A DNA stretch of 64,000 bases from Nakamurella endophytica (GTDB lineage: Bacteria > Actinomycetota > Actinomycetes > Mycobacteriales > Nakamurellaceae). The stretch covers positions 552,874 through 616,873 of the forward strand of contig NZ_BMNA01000002.1 in the NCBI RefSeq assembly GCF_014646215.1, in the 5' to 3' direction. A model generated the notes under the pieces. The model had not been told where the DNA came from, did no database searches, and saw only the letters and a list, made by a program, of their open reading frames with translations. This document shows, piece by piece, positions 55,924 to 64,000 of this stretch. The stretch's first letter is position 1; every line of letters begins with the position of its first letter. The translations under genes were made by a program, and so were the position numbers.

Positions 55924-56928
55924 ATGACCCACGATGCGAGACGCCTCTCCTACGAGTGCCGACCGCTCCCCCGGCCCGACGAGCAGGTGGTCGACCAGGG
56001 CCTGGGTTTCGACGTCGGAACGCTGCTGGATCGCCGCCGGCTGCTCCGCGTCGTGGGCCTCGGCGCCGTGGCCGTAGGACTTGCCGCCTGCGGCACCGGC
56101 ACCACGTCCCCGGCCACCTCACCGTCCGCCGGTTCGGCCACCGCAGCCGCCGAACCGGCAGTCGCGTCCACCGCGGAGACCTCGGACACCACGCCCACGT
56201 CGGACACCGGCACGGCGACCGGCGAGATCCCCGACGAGACAGCCGGTCCATATCCCGGCGACGGGTCCAACGGTCCGGACGTGTTGGAGCAGAGCGGCAT
56301 CGTCCGGAGCGACCTCCGATCCAGTTTCGGTCAGGCCAGCCGTACCGCGGCCGGCGTGCCGATCACCCTGCGGTTGTCGGTGACAGACCTGGCCAGGGCC
56401 GGAGCCCCGTTCGCCGGGGTGGCCGTGTACGTATGGCACTGCGACCGCGAGGGTCGGTACTCGCTGTACTCCGACGGCATCACGAGCGAGAACTACCTGC
56501 GCGGCGTGCAGATCGCCGATGCCGACGGCGTCGTGGAGTACAGCAGCATCTTCCCCGCCTGCTACAGCGGACGGTGGCCGCACATCCACTTCGAGGTCTA
56601 CCCCGATCGGGACAGCATCACCGACGTCTCGACCGCGATCGCCACGTCGCAGGTCGCCCTTCCTCAGGACGTCTGCGAGACGGTGTACGGCCAGGCCGGA
56701 TACGAGGCGTCCGTCGGCAACCTGGCGCGGGTCAGCCTGTCCACGGACAACGTCTTCGGCGACGACGGCGGTGCCCGCCAACTGGCGACGGTGACCGGCA
56801 CCGTGAGCAGCGGTTTGTCGGTCGCTCTGCAGGTCGGCATCGATACCTCCACCGCGCCGACCGGCGGGCAGCTGCATGGCGGCGGTACTCCTTCCGGCGC
56901 GCCCGGCGGAGCACCGCCGGCCGGGTGA
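55924..56928 (+). CDS. Exported intradiol ring-cleavage dioxygenase-like protein (Tat/lipoprotein)
   Basis: 334 residues. An N-terminal D-R-R-R-L-L-R (37-43) and hydrophobic stretch ending L-A-A-C (lipobox) give a Tat or lipoprotein signal about 60 residues in; a Ser/Thr/Ala linker follows. The catalytic domain (about 105-300) has E-T-A-G-P-Y, the protocatechuate/hydroxyquinol dioxygenase start, V-Y-V-W-H-C-D-R-E-G-R-Y-S-L-Y (Tyr ligand) and W-P-H-I-H-F-E-V-Y (two His ligands of the non-heme Fe(III) site). A Gly/Pro-rich tail ends the protein. Extracellular members of this family occur in actinomycetes; the physiological substrate is unknown. A strong GAGGAG ribosome binding site. Confidence 0.87.
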   Translation: MTHDARRLSYECRPLPRPDEQVVDQGLGFDVGTLLDRRRLLRVVGLGAVAVGLAACGTGTTSPATSPSAGSATAAAEPAVASTAETSDTTPTSDTGTATGEIPDETAGPYPGDGSNGPDVLEQSGIVRSDLRSSFGQASRTAAGVPITLRLSVTDLARAGAPFAGVAVYVWHCDREGRYSLYSDGITSENYLRGVQIADADGVVEYSSIFPACYSGRWPHIHFEVYPDRDSITDVSTAIATSQVALPQDVCETVYGQAGYEASVGNLARVSLSTDNVFGDDGGARQLATVTGTVSSGLSVALQVGIDTSTAPTGGQLHGGGTPSGAPGGAPPAG

Positions 56929-56938
56929 GCGGCAGCCG

Positions 56939-57427
56939 TCAGCGTTCGATCCGGTACCGCAGTTCGTACGGCGCGGCGCGGAGCACCAACGCGTCGCCGG
57001 AGCGCTCGGCGACCAGTGGGCCGCGCGTCAGTACCGACGTGGCGTCGGAGACCACCTTCGGCCGGGACCGTCCGGCATTGCACGCGAGTACATCGTTGAC
57101 CGGGTCCGCCATCTCGAAACCGGAGCTGGTGGCGCGCCACCGCGCCGTGGTGGTGTTGCCGCCGCTGCAGGTGGTGATCCGGCTGGTCCCGTTCGGCTCG
57201 AGGCGCAGGGTGATCCAGTCGTCGCGCTGCACCGTGGTGGGGCCCTGCGGCGCGCGCACCTCGGTGAGCAGCCAGAGCGGACCGACGACGTCCCGCTGCA
57301 CCCGGGCCTGGTGCGAGGCCTGCCGCTGCGCCTGCAGCACCCAGACGGTCACTGCCACCAGGACCAGGACGAGTGCGCAGATGCCGGCGACCAGGCGCCG
57401 TGGACGCTGTCGCACCGACCGAAGCAT
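56939..57427 (-). CDS. Membrane-anchored META/HslJ-like protein
   Basis: 162 residues with an N-terminal basic stretch and one helix (about 12-32), then an extracytoplasmic domain of about 115 residues: L-W-L-L-T-E-V, W-I-T-L-R-L-E-P-N-G-T-S, C-S-G-G-N-T-T-T-A-R-W, V-L-A-C-N-A-G-R. The W-x-L, I-T-L-x-F/L, G-C/C-S-G-x-N order is that of the META (HslJ) domain, though weaker than usual. Probably envelope-located with unknown role. GAGGAGG precedes the ATG. Convergent with the dioxygenase gene. Confidence 0.72.
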   Translation of the reverse strand: MLRSVRQRPRRLVAGICALVLVLVAVTVWVLQAQRQASHQARVQRDVVGPLWLLTEVRAPQGPTTVQRDDWITLRLEPNGTSRITTCSGGNTTTARWRATSSGFEMADPVNDVLACNAGRSRPKVVSDATSVLTRGPLVAERSGDALVLRAAPYELRYRIER

Positions 57428-57922
57428 CTCCGCGCCTCCTCGCTCGCCGTGTCCGGCTGGTCCCGCCGCCGACCAGCGTGGCACGGGGGTGGCCGGAACG
57501 CTGTCCGAGCGGGCCGTCAGGCGGTCCGACGGCGCCTGGACGTCCCGGGTGCAGGACCGCCGTCGGCACCTCGGCGACCCCGTCGACTCCCCTCCCGGGA
57601 CGGCGACGGGTCTCGGCGTGGCACAGGCCCGTCGTCGGGGCCCGGCCACCGGACGGGAGACCTGCCGAGGAGCCACGCACGGCCACCCCGTCCGGTCCGC
57701 GACGGACGTCGCGACCGACCGACGCCGAGCGGTGATCGACATCCTGGGTAAGACTGGAGCGATCCGGGGAACCGACAGACGGGCCGTCGAAGGCCGTCGT
57801 CGGTGGCGACAGCCCCGGTGCCCGGCCGCTCGTCGTCCGACGTCGGCGGACGGCGTCGCGGACCTCGTCACGGTGCGTGCGCGAGGACCGGCGGCGTCGG
57901 CCCGCCAGGAACGGAGGCGCGA
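57428..57922 (+). other. Divergent intergenic region before the GGDEF gene
   Basis: About 495 bases between divergent genes, holding their promoters. No operator or supportable gene; frames are Arg/Pro-rich. A GTAAGACT patch near 57748-57755 is a possible promoter element, unverified. Confidence 0.35.
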
Positions 57923-58816
57923 GTGGTGGCGGAACGGCGGCAGATCCCCTGGCTCGGTCTCTTCGAGCGGTCCCCGGACATCTCGGCCGTGCTGGCAGTA
58001 GACGGCACGCTGCTCGCGGTCAACGAGGCCTGGTCGAGGTTCGGCGCGGAGATGGGAGCGGACGCCAGTTGCGGGGTGGGCGGCAACTACCTGACCACGT
58101 GCCGGCGGTCCGCGGACGGCGGTGACGCGGTCGCCGCCGAGGTCCTCGCCGGTTTCGAGCGGGTGCTGGCCGGCACGTCGACGGACTTCGTCCTGCACTA
58201 CCCGTTCGCCACCGCCGACGAGGAGTTCTGGTACCGCCTGGACATCCGCGGCGTGACGGCCGCGGCCGGCGGCGAGCCGGTCCTGCTGGTCCGCCACCTG
58301 GACGTCACCGACTTCGTCCGCACGCACCAGGATCTGCGCACCGCTGCCGGCACCGACCCGTTGACCGGCCTGGCCAACCGCCGGTCCTTCGACCAGAGCA
58401 TCGCTGCGCTGCTCGCCGGGGACGTCGGGGCGCGACCGATCCTGCTGCTGCTCGGCGACCTCGACCACTTCAAGCAGATCAACGACCGGCACGGGCACCT
58501 GACCGGGGACGCCTGCCTGGTCCGGGTCGCCCAGTGGTTGCGGGAGAACACCCGCACCGACGACCTGGTGTCCCGGTGGGGCGGCGACGAGTTCGCCGTG
58601 GTCGTCAGCTCGTCCAGCGCCACCGGTGTGGCGGCCGTCGCAGCGCGCCTGCGGCGCGGCCGCGTGGACGGTCCCGACGGCATCCCGCTCACCGTGACGT
58701 GGGGAGCGGCCATCGCCACGGCCGGCGACACCGCATCGTCGTTGATCGATCGGGCCGACACCGCGTTGCGCGCCACCAAGGCCGCCCGGCCGGCCACCGT
58801 CGCCCTGCGCAGCTGA
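57923..58816 (+). CDS. PAS-GGDEF diguanylate cyclase
   Basis: 297 residues. The N-terminal 120 residues are PAS-like (F-E-R-S-P-D-I-S-A-V-L-A-V-D-G-T-L-L-A-V-N-E-A-W, then W-Y-R-L-D-I-R and H-L-D-V-T). The GGDEF domain (about 135-290) has D-P-L-T-G-L-A-N-R-R, D-L-D-H-F-K-Q-I-N-D and the active-site G-G-D-E-F. R-T-D-D, five residues before it, is the product-inhibition I-site (R-x-x-D). It is therefore expected to make cyclic di-GMP, under feedback control. GTG at 57923 (or 57926) follows GGAGG. Soluble, cytoplasmic. Confidence 0.92.
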   Translation: MVAERRQIPWLGLFERSPDISAVLAVDGTLLAVNEAWSRFGAEMGADASCGVGGNYLTTCRRSADGGDAVAAEVLAGFERVLAGTSTDFVLHYPFATADEEFWYRLDIRGVTAAAGGEPVLLVRHLDVTDFVRTHQDLRTAAGTDPLTGLANRRSFDQSIAALLAGDVGARPILLLLGDLDHFKQINDRHGHLTGDACLVRVAQWLRENTRTDDLVSRWGGDEFAVVVSSSSATGVAAVAARLRRGRVDGPDGIPLTVTWGAAIATAGDTASSLIDRADTALRATKAARPATVALRS

Positions 58817-58954
58817 CCGCACGGCGGTCCCGCGCACGCTCGGCGCCGCCGGAATCGCACGGACGGCAGGATCCGACCGCGCCGGCCCGCGCCGGTACGA
58901 TCCCGCTCAACGCGTCGACCAGTGGGGTCGCAGGACCTGTGCCTCGAGGTGGTT

Positions 58955-59647
58955 GTGACAGACGTTCCCACCTTCGAGCAGCTGGTGGCGACCGTGGCCC
59001 TCCAGCTGTCCGCGGAGCCGGACACCCGACGCACGGTGCAACGGGTGGTGGACATCGCCGCCGACCGTCTGGGCAGTGACGTCGGCGTCAGTGTGTCGCT
59101 GGTGGGGGCCCGGCAGCAGGTGCAGACCGCGGGGTCCAGCGACGATCGGGCGGTGCGGGCGGACCGGCTGCAGTACCTCCTGGCCGAAGGGCCGTGCCTG
59201 GACGCCATCCGTCACGACGAGCAGGTCGAGATCCAGGACCTCCAGACCGAACGGCGCTACCCGCGGTGGTGCCGGCAGGCCGCTGACGAGGTCGGCGTGG
59301 CCAGCAGCCTGTCCTTCTGCTTGTCGACGGGCCAGCACGTGCTCGGCGCGCTCAACCTCTACTCGGTCCGGCGGGAGACCTTCGACGACCAGCTGCGGGC
59401 GGAAGGACGGCTCTACGCGGCCCAGGCCGCGATCGCGGTGCACCGGGCCCGGACCCAGGAGAACCTTCGGGCGGCGGTCGACACCCGCACGGTCATCGGC
59501 CAGGCCGAGGGCATCCTCATGGAACGCCTGAAGATCACCGCCGAGGAGGCCTTCCAGCTGCTCCGCAACGCTTCGCAGCACAGCAACGTGCAGCTGCGGG
59601 AGGTCGCCGAGCGCCTCGCCGAGACGGGCGCGATGCCACCGTCGTGA
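58955..59647 (+). CDS. GAF-ANTAR domain RNA-binding regulator
   Basis: 230 residues. A GAF domain (about 15-165) with L-S-A-E-P-D-T-R-R-T-V-Q-R-V-V-D, A-E-G-P-C-L-D-A-I and Y-P-R-W is followed by an ANTAR domain (about 175-228): R-T-V-I-G-Q-A-E-G-I-L-M-E-R, A-F-Q-L-L-R, H-S-N-V-Q-L-R-E-V-A. ANTAR domains bind paired hairpins in mRNA leaders as antiterminators. GTG 58955 was preferred with GAGGTG upstream; GTG at 58922 is an alternative. A TACGAT at 58896-58901 could be the promoter. Confidence 0.92.
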   Translation: MTDVPTFEQLVATVALQLSAEPDTRRTVQRVVDIAADRLGSDVGVSVSLVGARQQVQTAGSSDDRAVRADRLQYLLAEGPCLDAIRHDEQVEIQDLQTERRYPRWCRQAADEVGVASSLSFCLSTGQHVLGALNLYSVRRETFDDQLRAEGRLYAAQAAIAVHRARTQENLRAAVDTRTVIGQAEGILMERLKITAEEAFQLLRNASQHSNVQLREVAERLAETGAMPPS

Positions 59648-59767
59648 CGGACGCCGCGACGACAGCCCGCATCGGACGGCCCGTTCTGCCGAGTCGACGC
59701 GCGGCTCCGCAGCGGACCACAGGCACGCCGCCTGGGTCGGCCACCGGCGACCGCCGGACGGTGGGAT

Positions 59768-60934
59768 TCAGCGGAGCGTGATGCTGTCGACGAGTCGCCG
59801 GAATCCCGCCTCGGCGGCCCTCGGGTCCGGCCCGGCGAAGCAACCGGTCAGCTGGATCCGGACGTGGACGCTGTCACCCGGTGCCAGTACCTGGATCTGC
59901 CGCTGGGCACCGACGGTCAGGCACTCGTCCTGCGCACGCGACTCGGTCACGGATGCGGGTCGTCCGGCGACGGTGGCGGTGAGGCGGATCCGCGGACGTT
60001 GCGGACCCGGAGAATCACCGCCGCCGAGGATCACCAGCACACCGCCGGGCGAGAGCCGGTCCACCGGCTCGGTGCACAGCGTCTCGATGGCGCTGCGGGA
60101 GGTGATGATCCGGCAGGGGTCGTGCAGCGGGTCGGTGCTCAGGAATCCCAGGACGGTGTAGCGGGAGAAGGACTCCTCATAGGGGGTCAGCCGCCAGTCG
60201 GGCGGGTGTCGGAACCGCACGCCGCCCACCACGGCGGCCGGCCACCGGGCAGGATCCGCCGAGGCGTCGAGGTCCGGGAGGAGTTGCGGCCAGTATCTGG
60301 CCAGCCGCGCCGGTCCGGCCGAGTGGAACGACCAGACCGCCCGGGCTGTGGTGAGCGTGAGGATCCGACCGGACAGGTGGTAGCGGAGCACACCGGTGTC
60401 GAAAGCGCTGTCGACGACGTCTCCCTGCTCCTCTCGCGGGACAGGCGGGCATACCTCGGCCACCGAATCGACGAACGCGGTCAGGCGGACGGTCGTCGCC
60501 GAACGGATCCGGTACCCGTAGAGCCGGCCGCCGCAGCCGGTGGCGATGGCGAGATAGGCCGTCGTGAACTCGACCGACACGTCGGGGTAGCGCGTCGCGG
60601 CATCCTCGCCGGACGACAGCGAGATCGCGGTGAGCGCCCAGCTGACGCCGGTGAGCCGGCGATCGACACCGCCGGACGCATCCTGGGACGGCAGGGGGCG
60701 CACCGACGACGTCGCCACTGTCGGCTGGGCTGTCCCGGGCCGCTCGGGCGAGGACGGCGCCCATGTCGGACGGGGCGGCGACTGCGGCGCCTGCCGTTCG
60801 CTCGTCGTCGCCACGATCGGAGCGGTCGCCGCCCGCGCTGCTTTCTGCCCGTCCCGACATCCCCCGGCGGCAGCGAGCACGACGAGGAACAGCGCCGCCC
60901 ACCGGCGGTACGCCGTGCCAGGGTGTGCACTCAT
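59768..60934 (-). CDS. Lipoprotein with META-like domain (paralogue 1)
   Basis: 388 residues with a lipobox (A-A-A-G-G-C, Cys about 26), a Thr/Ser/Pro/Arg linker to about 90, then a META-like unit with L-T-G-V-S-W-A-L-T-A-I, Y-P-D-V-S-V-E-F-T-T-A-Y-L-A-I-A-T-G-C-G-G-R-L-Y. A second half covers about 230-388: R-Y-W-P-Q-L-L-P-D-L-D, L-G-F-L-S-T-D-P-L-H-D-P-C-R, C-F-A-G-P-D-P. The same order appears in the 61470-62624 gene. GGGGGAGGG precedes the ATG. Extracytoplasmic and lipid-anchored; function unknown. Confidence 0.75.
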   Translation of the reverse strand: MSAHPGTAYRRWAALFLVVLAAAGGCRDGQKAARAATAPIVATTSERQAPQSPPRPTWAPSSPERPGTAQPTVATSSVRPLPSQDASGGVDRRLTGVSWALTAISLSSGEDAATRYPDVSVEFTTAYLAIATGCGGRLYGYRIRSATTVRLTAFVDSVAEVCPPVPREEQGDVVDSAFDTGVLRYHLSGRILTLTTARAVWSFHSAGPARLARYWPQLLPDLDASADPARWPAAVVGGVRFRHPPDWRLTPYEESFSRYTVLGFLSTDPLHDPCRIITSRSAIETLCTEPVDRLSPGGVLVILGGGDSPGPQRPRIRLTATVAGRPASVTESRAQDECLTVGAQRQIQVLAPGDSVHVRIQLTGCFAGPDPRAAEAGFRRLVDSITLR

Positions 60935-61078
60935 GCGCCCTCCCCCGGTGGCCAGCCGCCCTGCTGCCAGGCCAGCAGCATGGCGCGCCGGCGTGCGGGC
61001 CGCCAGCATCGCGACGGTCGGGCCAGGAAGTCGTCGGTCCAGGCGCGGGAGGACCGGCCGACGATCAGAATGGTCCCC

Positions 61079-61330
61079 ATGGACCTGTCCGAGCTGCGGT
61101 TCCTGCGGCGACTCGGCATGTGGACGGCCATCGGCGGGCTGGCAGTGGCCGGATCGCTGTGGTCGATCGGCGAGCTGTGGCCGAGCACCATGCGCACCAA
61201 CATCAGCGCTGGTCTTGTCTTCCTGCTGAGTCTCTTCGCCGCCGCGGTCGGTGCGGTGATCATGCTGCTGTCGCTGGTCGCGGCGGCGGTGCAACGGCGG
61301 CGAGGCCGAGAGGTCCCCGAGCACCGGTAG
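61079..61330 (+). CDS. Small two-helix membrane protein
   Basis: 83 residues from ATG 61079, or 86 from the ATG at 61070. Short cytoplasmic start (M-D-L-S-E-L-R-F-L-R-R), helix 1 (about 13-32), short loop with W-P-S-T-M-R-T-N, helix 2 (about 42-70), basic end. Neither start has a good ribosome binding site. It lies between two convergent/divergent lipoprotein genes. Unknown function. Confidence 0.55.
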   Translation: MDLSELRFLRRLGMWTAIGGLAVAGSLWSIGELWPSTMRTNISAGLVFLLSLFAAAVGAVIMLLSLVAAAVQRRRGREVPEHR

Positions 61331-61469
61331 GACGCGGAACCGGGCGAGGTCCGTCCCATCCGGCGTCCGCGTGCGAAGCGTCGCGTCGACGGTGCGCTGT
61401 CTTCGAGCGGTCGGCGCTGGATGAGCCAGGACACGAGATGCCACGAACGGCCGGTTGGGCGCGGCGTGC

Positions 61470-62624
61470 TCACCGGCCGGCAACGGCGATGGTCTGCAGC
61501 AGCTGCCGGAACGTGTGGTCCGGTTGGTCCGTGTCGGGCCCCTCGAGGCACGCGCTGATCCGGAGCACCGGATGGGCTCCGGTGGCATCCGGCTCCGTCC
61601 GGACGAGGATCTCGCGATCGCCGCCGATGGCGGCGCAGTCACCGGTGGCCCGGCGGTCGGTCAGGTGGGCGGGCCGCCCGGCGACGCGCAGGTTCGCTGG
61701 ACCCGCCGCGCCGTCGTCGTCGTGGACCGGACCGCCGAGGGTGACCAGCACACCGTCCAGGCTGAGGCGGTGGATCGGCGGACCGCAGGCCACCGCGGGA
61801 CGGTTCGGTTGCGCCGCGCCACAAGGGTTCTGCGGCGGGTCGGTACCGAGGTACCTGGCGACGGCGCGGTCGGTGGAGCTCTGCCGGAACGGGTAGGGCT
61901 GCCACTGCTGCGGCCGTCGGAAGCTGGCCGGGAAGGGTGCGGTGGCGGGCTCGTGCACCCACGCTGCCAGGTCGCTGTTCGGGTACAGCTGCGGCCAGTA
62001 CCCGTAGAACCCGGCGCGTCCGGCGTTGCGGAACACCAACGTCACGGTCGGCGACCGGACCGTCAGTGTGCGTGCGGTGACCTCGTAGTGCACCGGCGTC
62101 GCGGACTCGAAGACCGCTGTCATCGCGTCCGGTACCGGACCGACCTCCGTCGGACCGCAGGCATGAGCCATGGTGTCGACAGCGCGGCCCGGAGTCAGCT
62201 GGTCGCCCGCGGCCGTATAGGTGTGCAACGCTCCCGAGCAGTACAGGTCGTAGGCCAGGAAGGTCGCGGTGAATTCGACCGCGGCGTCGGGGAACCGGGC
62301 CGCATCGGTCTCGTACCCGGCAGTGTGCAGGGACGTCAGCCGCCAGTGCTTCCCCACCAGTCGCTGGTCGACGGCCCCGTCGGTGCGCGCCGGCCGGTCC
62401 CGCCCCGAGTCGGGTGCGGGGCTGCCCGACGAGTCGGCGGTGGTCGACCCCGCACCCGTCCGAACCCCGGTCGGCGACCGGGCCGCCCCCGTGGTGGACG
62501 AGGAGGCCGTCGCCGTCGTCGGAGGGCTACCCTGCGCCGGTGCCGACGGGCTGCACCCGGCGGTGAGGACGGCGCCGGCGATCGCGAGGCCCACCCCACT
62601 CCGGCCGATCCGTGACCACGGCAT
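61470..62624 (-). CDS. Lipoprotein with META-like domain (paralogue 2)
   Basis: 384 residues with a clear lipobox (L-T-A-G-C, Cys24), a Ser/Thr/Gly linker to about 92, then L-V-G-K-H-W-R-L-T-S-L, F-P-D-A-A-V-E-F-T-A-T-F-L-A-Y-D-L-Y-C-S-G-A-L-H-T-Y. The C-terminal half has Y-G-Y-W-P-Q-L-Y-P-N-S-D-L, Y-L-G-T-D-P-P-Q-N-P-C and a last A-C-L-E-G-P-D-T-D. It matches the other lipoprotein throughout, with similar domain order and cysteine positions. GGGAGGAGG seven bases before the ATG. Function unknown. Confidence 0.76.
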   Translation of the reverse strand: MPWSRIGRSGVGLAIAGAVLTAGCSPSAPAQGSPPTTATASSSTTGAARSPTGVRTGAGSTTADSSGSPAPDSGRDRPARTDGAVDQRLVGKHWRLTSLHTAGYETDAARFPDAAVEFTATFLAYDLYCSGALHTYTAAGDQLTPGRAVDTMAHACGPTEVGPVPDAMTAVFESATPVHYEVTARTLTVRSPTVTLVFRNAGRAGFYGYWPQLYPNSDLAAWVHEPATAPFPASFRRPQQWQPYPFRQSSTDRAVARYLGTDPPQNPCGAAQPNRPAVACGPPIHRLSLDGVLVTLGGPVHDDDGAAGPANLRVAGRPAHLTDRRATGDCAAIGGDREILVRTEPDATGAHPVLRISACLEGPDTDQPDHTFRQLLQTIAVAGR

Positions 62625-62819
62625 TCCAGCCTCCTCCCGTCGACACCGCCAGGACGGATGGAGATAGCCGCTGGGTTGCTCGGCGGGGTCGTCACGAGCG
62701 GCCGGAGACGCCCGCCAGCAGGCCGACCGGTCGCGGTGCACGCAGGGGCACGGCGACGGCCGCGTCGGGGTCGGCTCGGTGGCGCCCGCCGCCGGCGGAC
62801 GCCACCGATTCGGGCCGGT

Positions 62820-63761
62820 CTACTCGACCGTGAACCCGACGCGCTCGGCGAGCTCGGTCAGGTAGGCGAGCGCGATGCGGTACTCCTGCTCGAAGCCGTC
62901 CGACGCGTTCTCGTGGGGCTTGTAGGCGCCCGGGATGCTGGTCACCGGCCGCGAGACACCGGGGATGTCCTCGAACTCCAGCGAGATGACACCGTCGAAA
63001 CCGGTGTCGTGCAACGCCCTGAGCAGGCTCTCCCAGTCGATCTTGCCCTTGCCCGGGCGCCAGTGGACGTTGGTGGCGCCGTCGTTGTCCGAGAAGTGGC
63101 AGTGCAGCACGCGACCGCCGAGCCGGTACACCGAGACGTGCGGGACGTCGCCGACCGGGAACAGGTGGCTCGGGTCGAAGTTGATGCCCAGTGCCGGGGA
63201 GTCGACCGCATCGAGGATCCGGATGAGGCCCTCGGTGTTCGACCCGTACCGGAAGGGATGCGGCTCCAGGCTGTACCGGACGCCGGCCGCCTGGGCGTGG
63301 TCCGCGCACTCGCGCAACGCGTCCACGTACTGCGACCAGTTCCCCGACCAGTCCAGGCCCGCACCGATGTCCACGGTGAACATCTGCACGTGCGGCCGGT
63401 CCATCAGCGACGGGTAGACGATGTTGAACGGGTAGTGCGTCACCGTGTTCACCACGGTCGCGCCGAGCGCCACGGCGGTGTCCACGCCCTGCTTGAACTC
63501 GTCGACCGACTGCCGCCGCCGCTGCGGGTCGGAACTGGCCAGACCCTCGTTCTTGACGACGAACTGGGACAGGCGCATGCCTTCGTCGTCCAGCACCGAC
63601 CGCAGCAGGGCCACGGTCTCCGGCGTGTAGTACGACTGCAACGCGTCGGTGTCCCACGCGATCAACTCGGTGGCGCGGAACCCCGCCTGCCCGATCCGCC
63701 GGATCGCCCGGTCGTACGGTGCCTCCCACTTCCACGGCCAGATGGACGCGCCGAACCTCAT
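62820..63761 (-). CDS. Sugar phosphate isomerase/epimerase (AP endonuclease 2-like TIM barrel)
   Basis: 313 residues of the xylose-isomerase-like TIM-barrel superfamily: R-F-G-A-S-I-W-P-W-K-W-E at the start, A-T-E-L-I-A-W-D, T-V-V-N-T-V-T-H-Y-P, Y-S-L-E-P-H-P-F-R (metal Glu/His), I-N-F-D-P-S-H-L (metal Asp/His), V-L-H-C-H-F-S-D-N-D, W-E-S-L and V-I-S-L-E-F-E-D at the end. The metal ligands E, D, H, E typical of inositol and tagatose epimerases are present. GAGGAGACACC precedes the ATG. It is followed upstream on the same strand by a GMC oxidoreductase, a pairing seen in sugar and inositol oxidation clusters. Confidence 0.88.
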   Translation of the reverse strand: MRFGASIWPWKWEAPYDRAIRRIGQAGFRATELIAWDTDALQSYYTPETVALLRSVLDDEGMRLSQFVVKNEGLASSDPQRRRQSVDEFKQGVDTAVALGATVVNTVTHYPFNIVYPSLMDRPHVQMFTVDIGAGLDWSGNWSQYVDALRECADHAQAAGVRYSLEPHPFRYGSNTEGLIRILDAVDSPALGINFDPSHLFPVGDVPHVSVYRLGGRVLHCHFSDNDGATNVHWRPGKGKIDWESLLRALHDTGFDGVISLEFEDIPGVSRPVTSIPGAYKPHENASDGFEQEYRIALAYLTELAERVGFTVE

Positions 63762-63821
63762 GGTGTCTCCTCTACCGGCACCCGGTGGTGCCCTCGGTCT
63801 TCGGGTCTGGGGGCGGCGCGC

Positions 63822-64000
63822 TCAGCCGGCCGTGGCCAGCGTCGCGGCGATGTGCTGGCCGGCGAGCACCGCCAGGGCCACCGTGGTCAGGGTCGGGTTG
63901 CAGGCGGTGGTGAGCGGGATGACGCCGTTGCCGCCCACATACAGGTTGTCGGTCCCCCACACCCGACTGGTGCTGTCGCACACACTGGTGCCGTCGTCCA
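63822..64000 (-). CDS. GMC-family oxidoreductase, C-terminal fragment
   Basis: The last 59 codons of a gene that continues beyond the window. [16 protein letters not shown], then [12 protein letters not shown], is the conserved end of glucose-methanol-choline oxidoreductases, including the N-P-T-L-T FAD/catalytic-Asn motif. Same strand as and directly before the sugar isomerase gene (60 bases), so the two probably form a sugar-oxidation operon. Confidence 0.82.
   Translation of the reverse strand, partial: DDGTSVCDSTSRVWGTDNLYVGGNGVIPLTTACNPTLTTVALAVLAGQHIAATLATAG

Overview
The window is very GC-rich and densely coded, with frequent GTG starts and ATGA/GTGA gene overlaps. It comes from an actinomycete chromosome. 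The block heme A synthase / protoheme IX farnesyltransferase / transketolase-transaldolase-G6PDH-OpcA-phosphogluconolactonase is the arrangement known from Mycobacterium and its relatives. Class-E-type sortase signals, ANTAR regulators and a CruF/CrtU carotenoid locus also fit Actinomycetota, perhaps near Nakamurella, Geodermatophilus or Frankia, although the sequence alone does not fix the genus. No tRNA, rRNA, CRISPR array, phage or insertion sequence was seen.

0-17.9 kb, core metabolism. The end of an ABC-2 permease overlaps ctaA. A GT-C type membrane glycosyltransferase, endonuclease IV (nfo) and a large secreted PKD phosphoesterase follow, then ctaB diverging from tkt-tal-zwf-opcA-pgl and malate dehydrogenase. 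OpcA is twice its usual length because of a basic repeat-bearing tail.

17.9-28.9 kb, accessory enzymes paired with their own regulators. These are a DHFR-like reductase, an MBL hydrolase with a divergent HxlR regulator, a small gene behind a perfect LexA box, a MarR regulator divergent from an NTF2-like protein and an epoxide hydrolase, and a TetR regulator divergent from an MBL hydrolase and a SnoaL-like protein. An LLM-type flavin oxidoreductase and two exported proteins complete the region. Several intergenic gaps hold clear palindromes.

28.9-37.1 kb, carotenoid locus. A CrtI-type desaturase is followed by three unrelated-looking genes (CDP-alcohol phosphatidyltransferase, EEP-family hydrolase, YihY membrane protein) and then a coupled cruF - crtU-like - GT2 glycosyltransferase set. 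This suggests a hydroxylated, aromatic-ended, glycosylated carotenoid. crtE and crtB are not in the window.

37.2-46.7 kb. This part holds a small secreted protein, a DUF5995 protein, a secreted glycerophosphodiesterase-like protein, a LysR/YeiH pair, a cupin/MarR pair with a nested palindrome, and a two-component system whose upstream region carries two sets of 11-bp-spaced direct repeats shared with a divergent secreted protein.

46.8-64 kb, envelope and signalling. This part holds a 1,328-residue LAATG-anchored surface protein, a beta-propeller protein, a polytopic membrane protein, a secreted protein with aerolysin-like features, a RidA protein and a Tat/lipoprotein intradiol dioxygenase. 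It also has three secreted META-like proteins (two clear paralogues), a PAS-GGDEF cyclase, a GAF-ANTAR regulator, and the start of a sugar-oxidation cluster (TIM-barrel isomerase, GMC oxidoreductase).

A recurrent feature is a TANNNT hexamer 6-9 nt before the start codon, without a ribosome binding site, at nine genes. These are probably leaderless transcripts.
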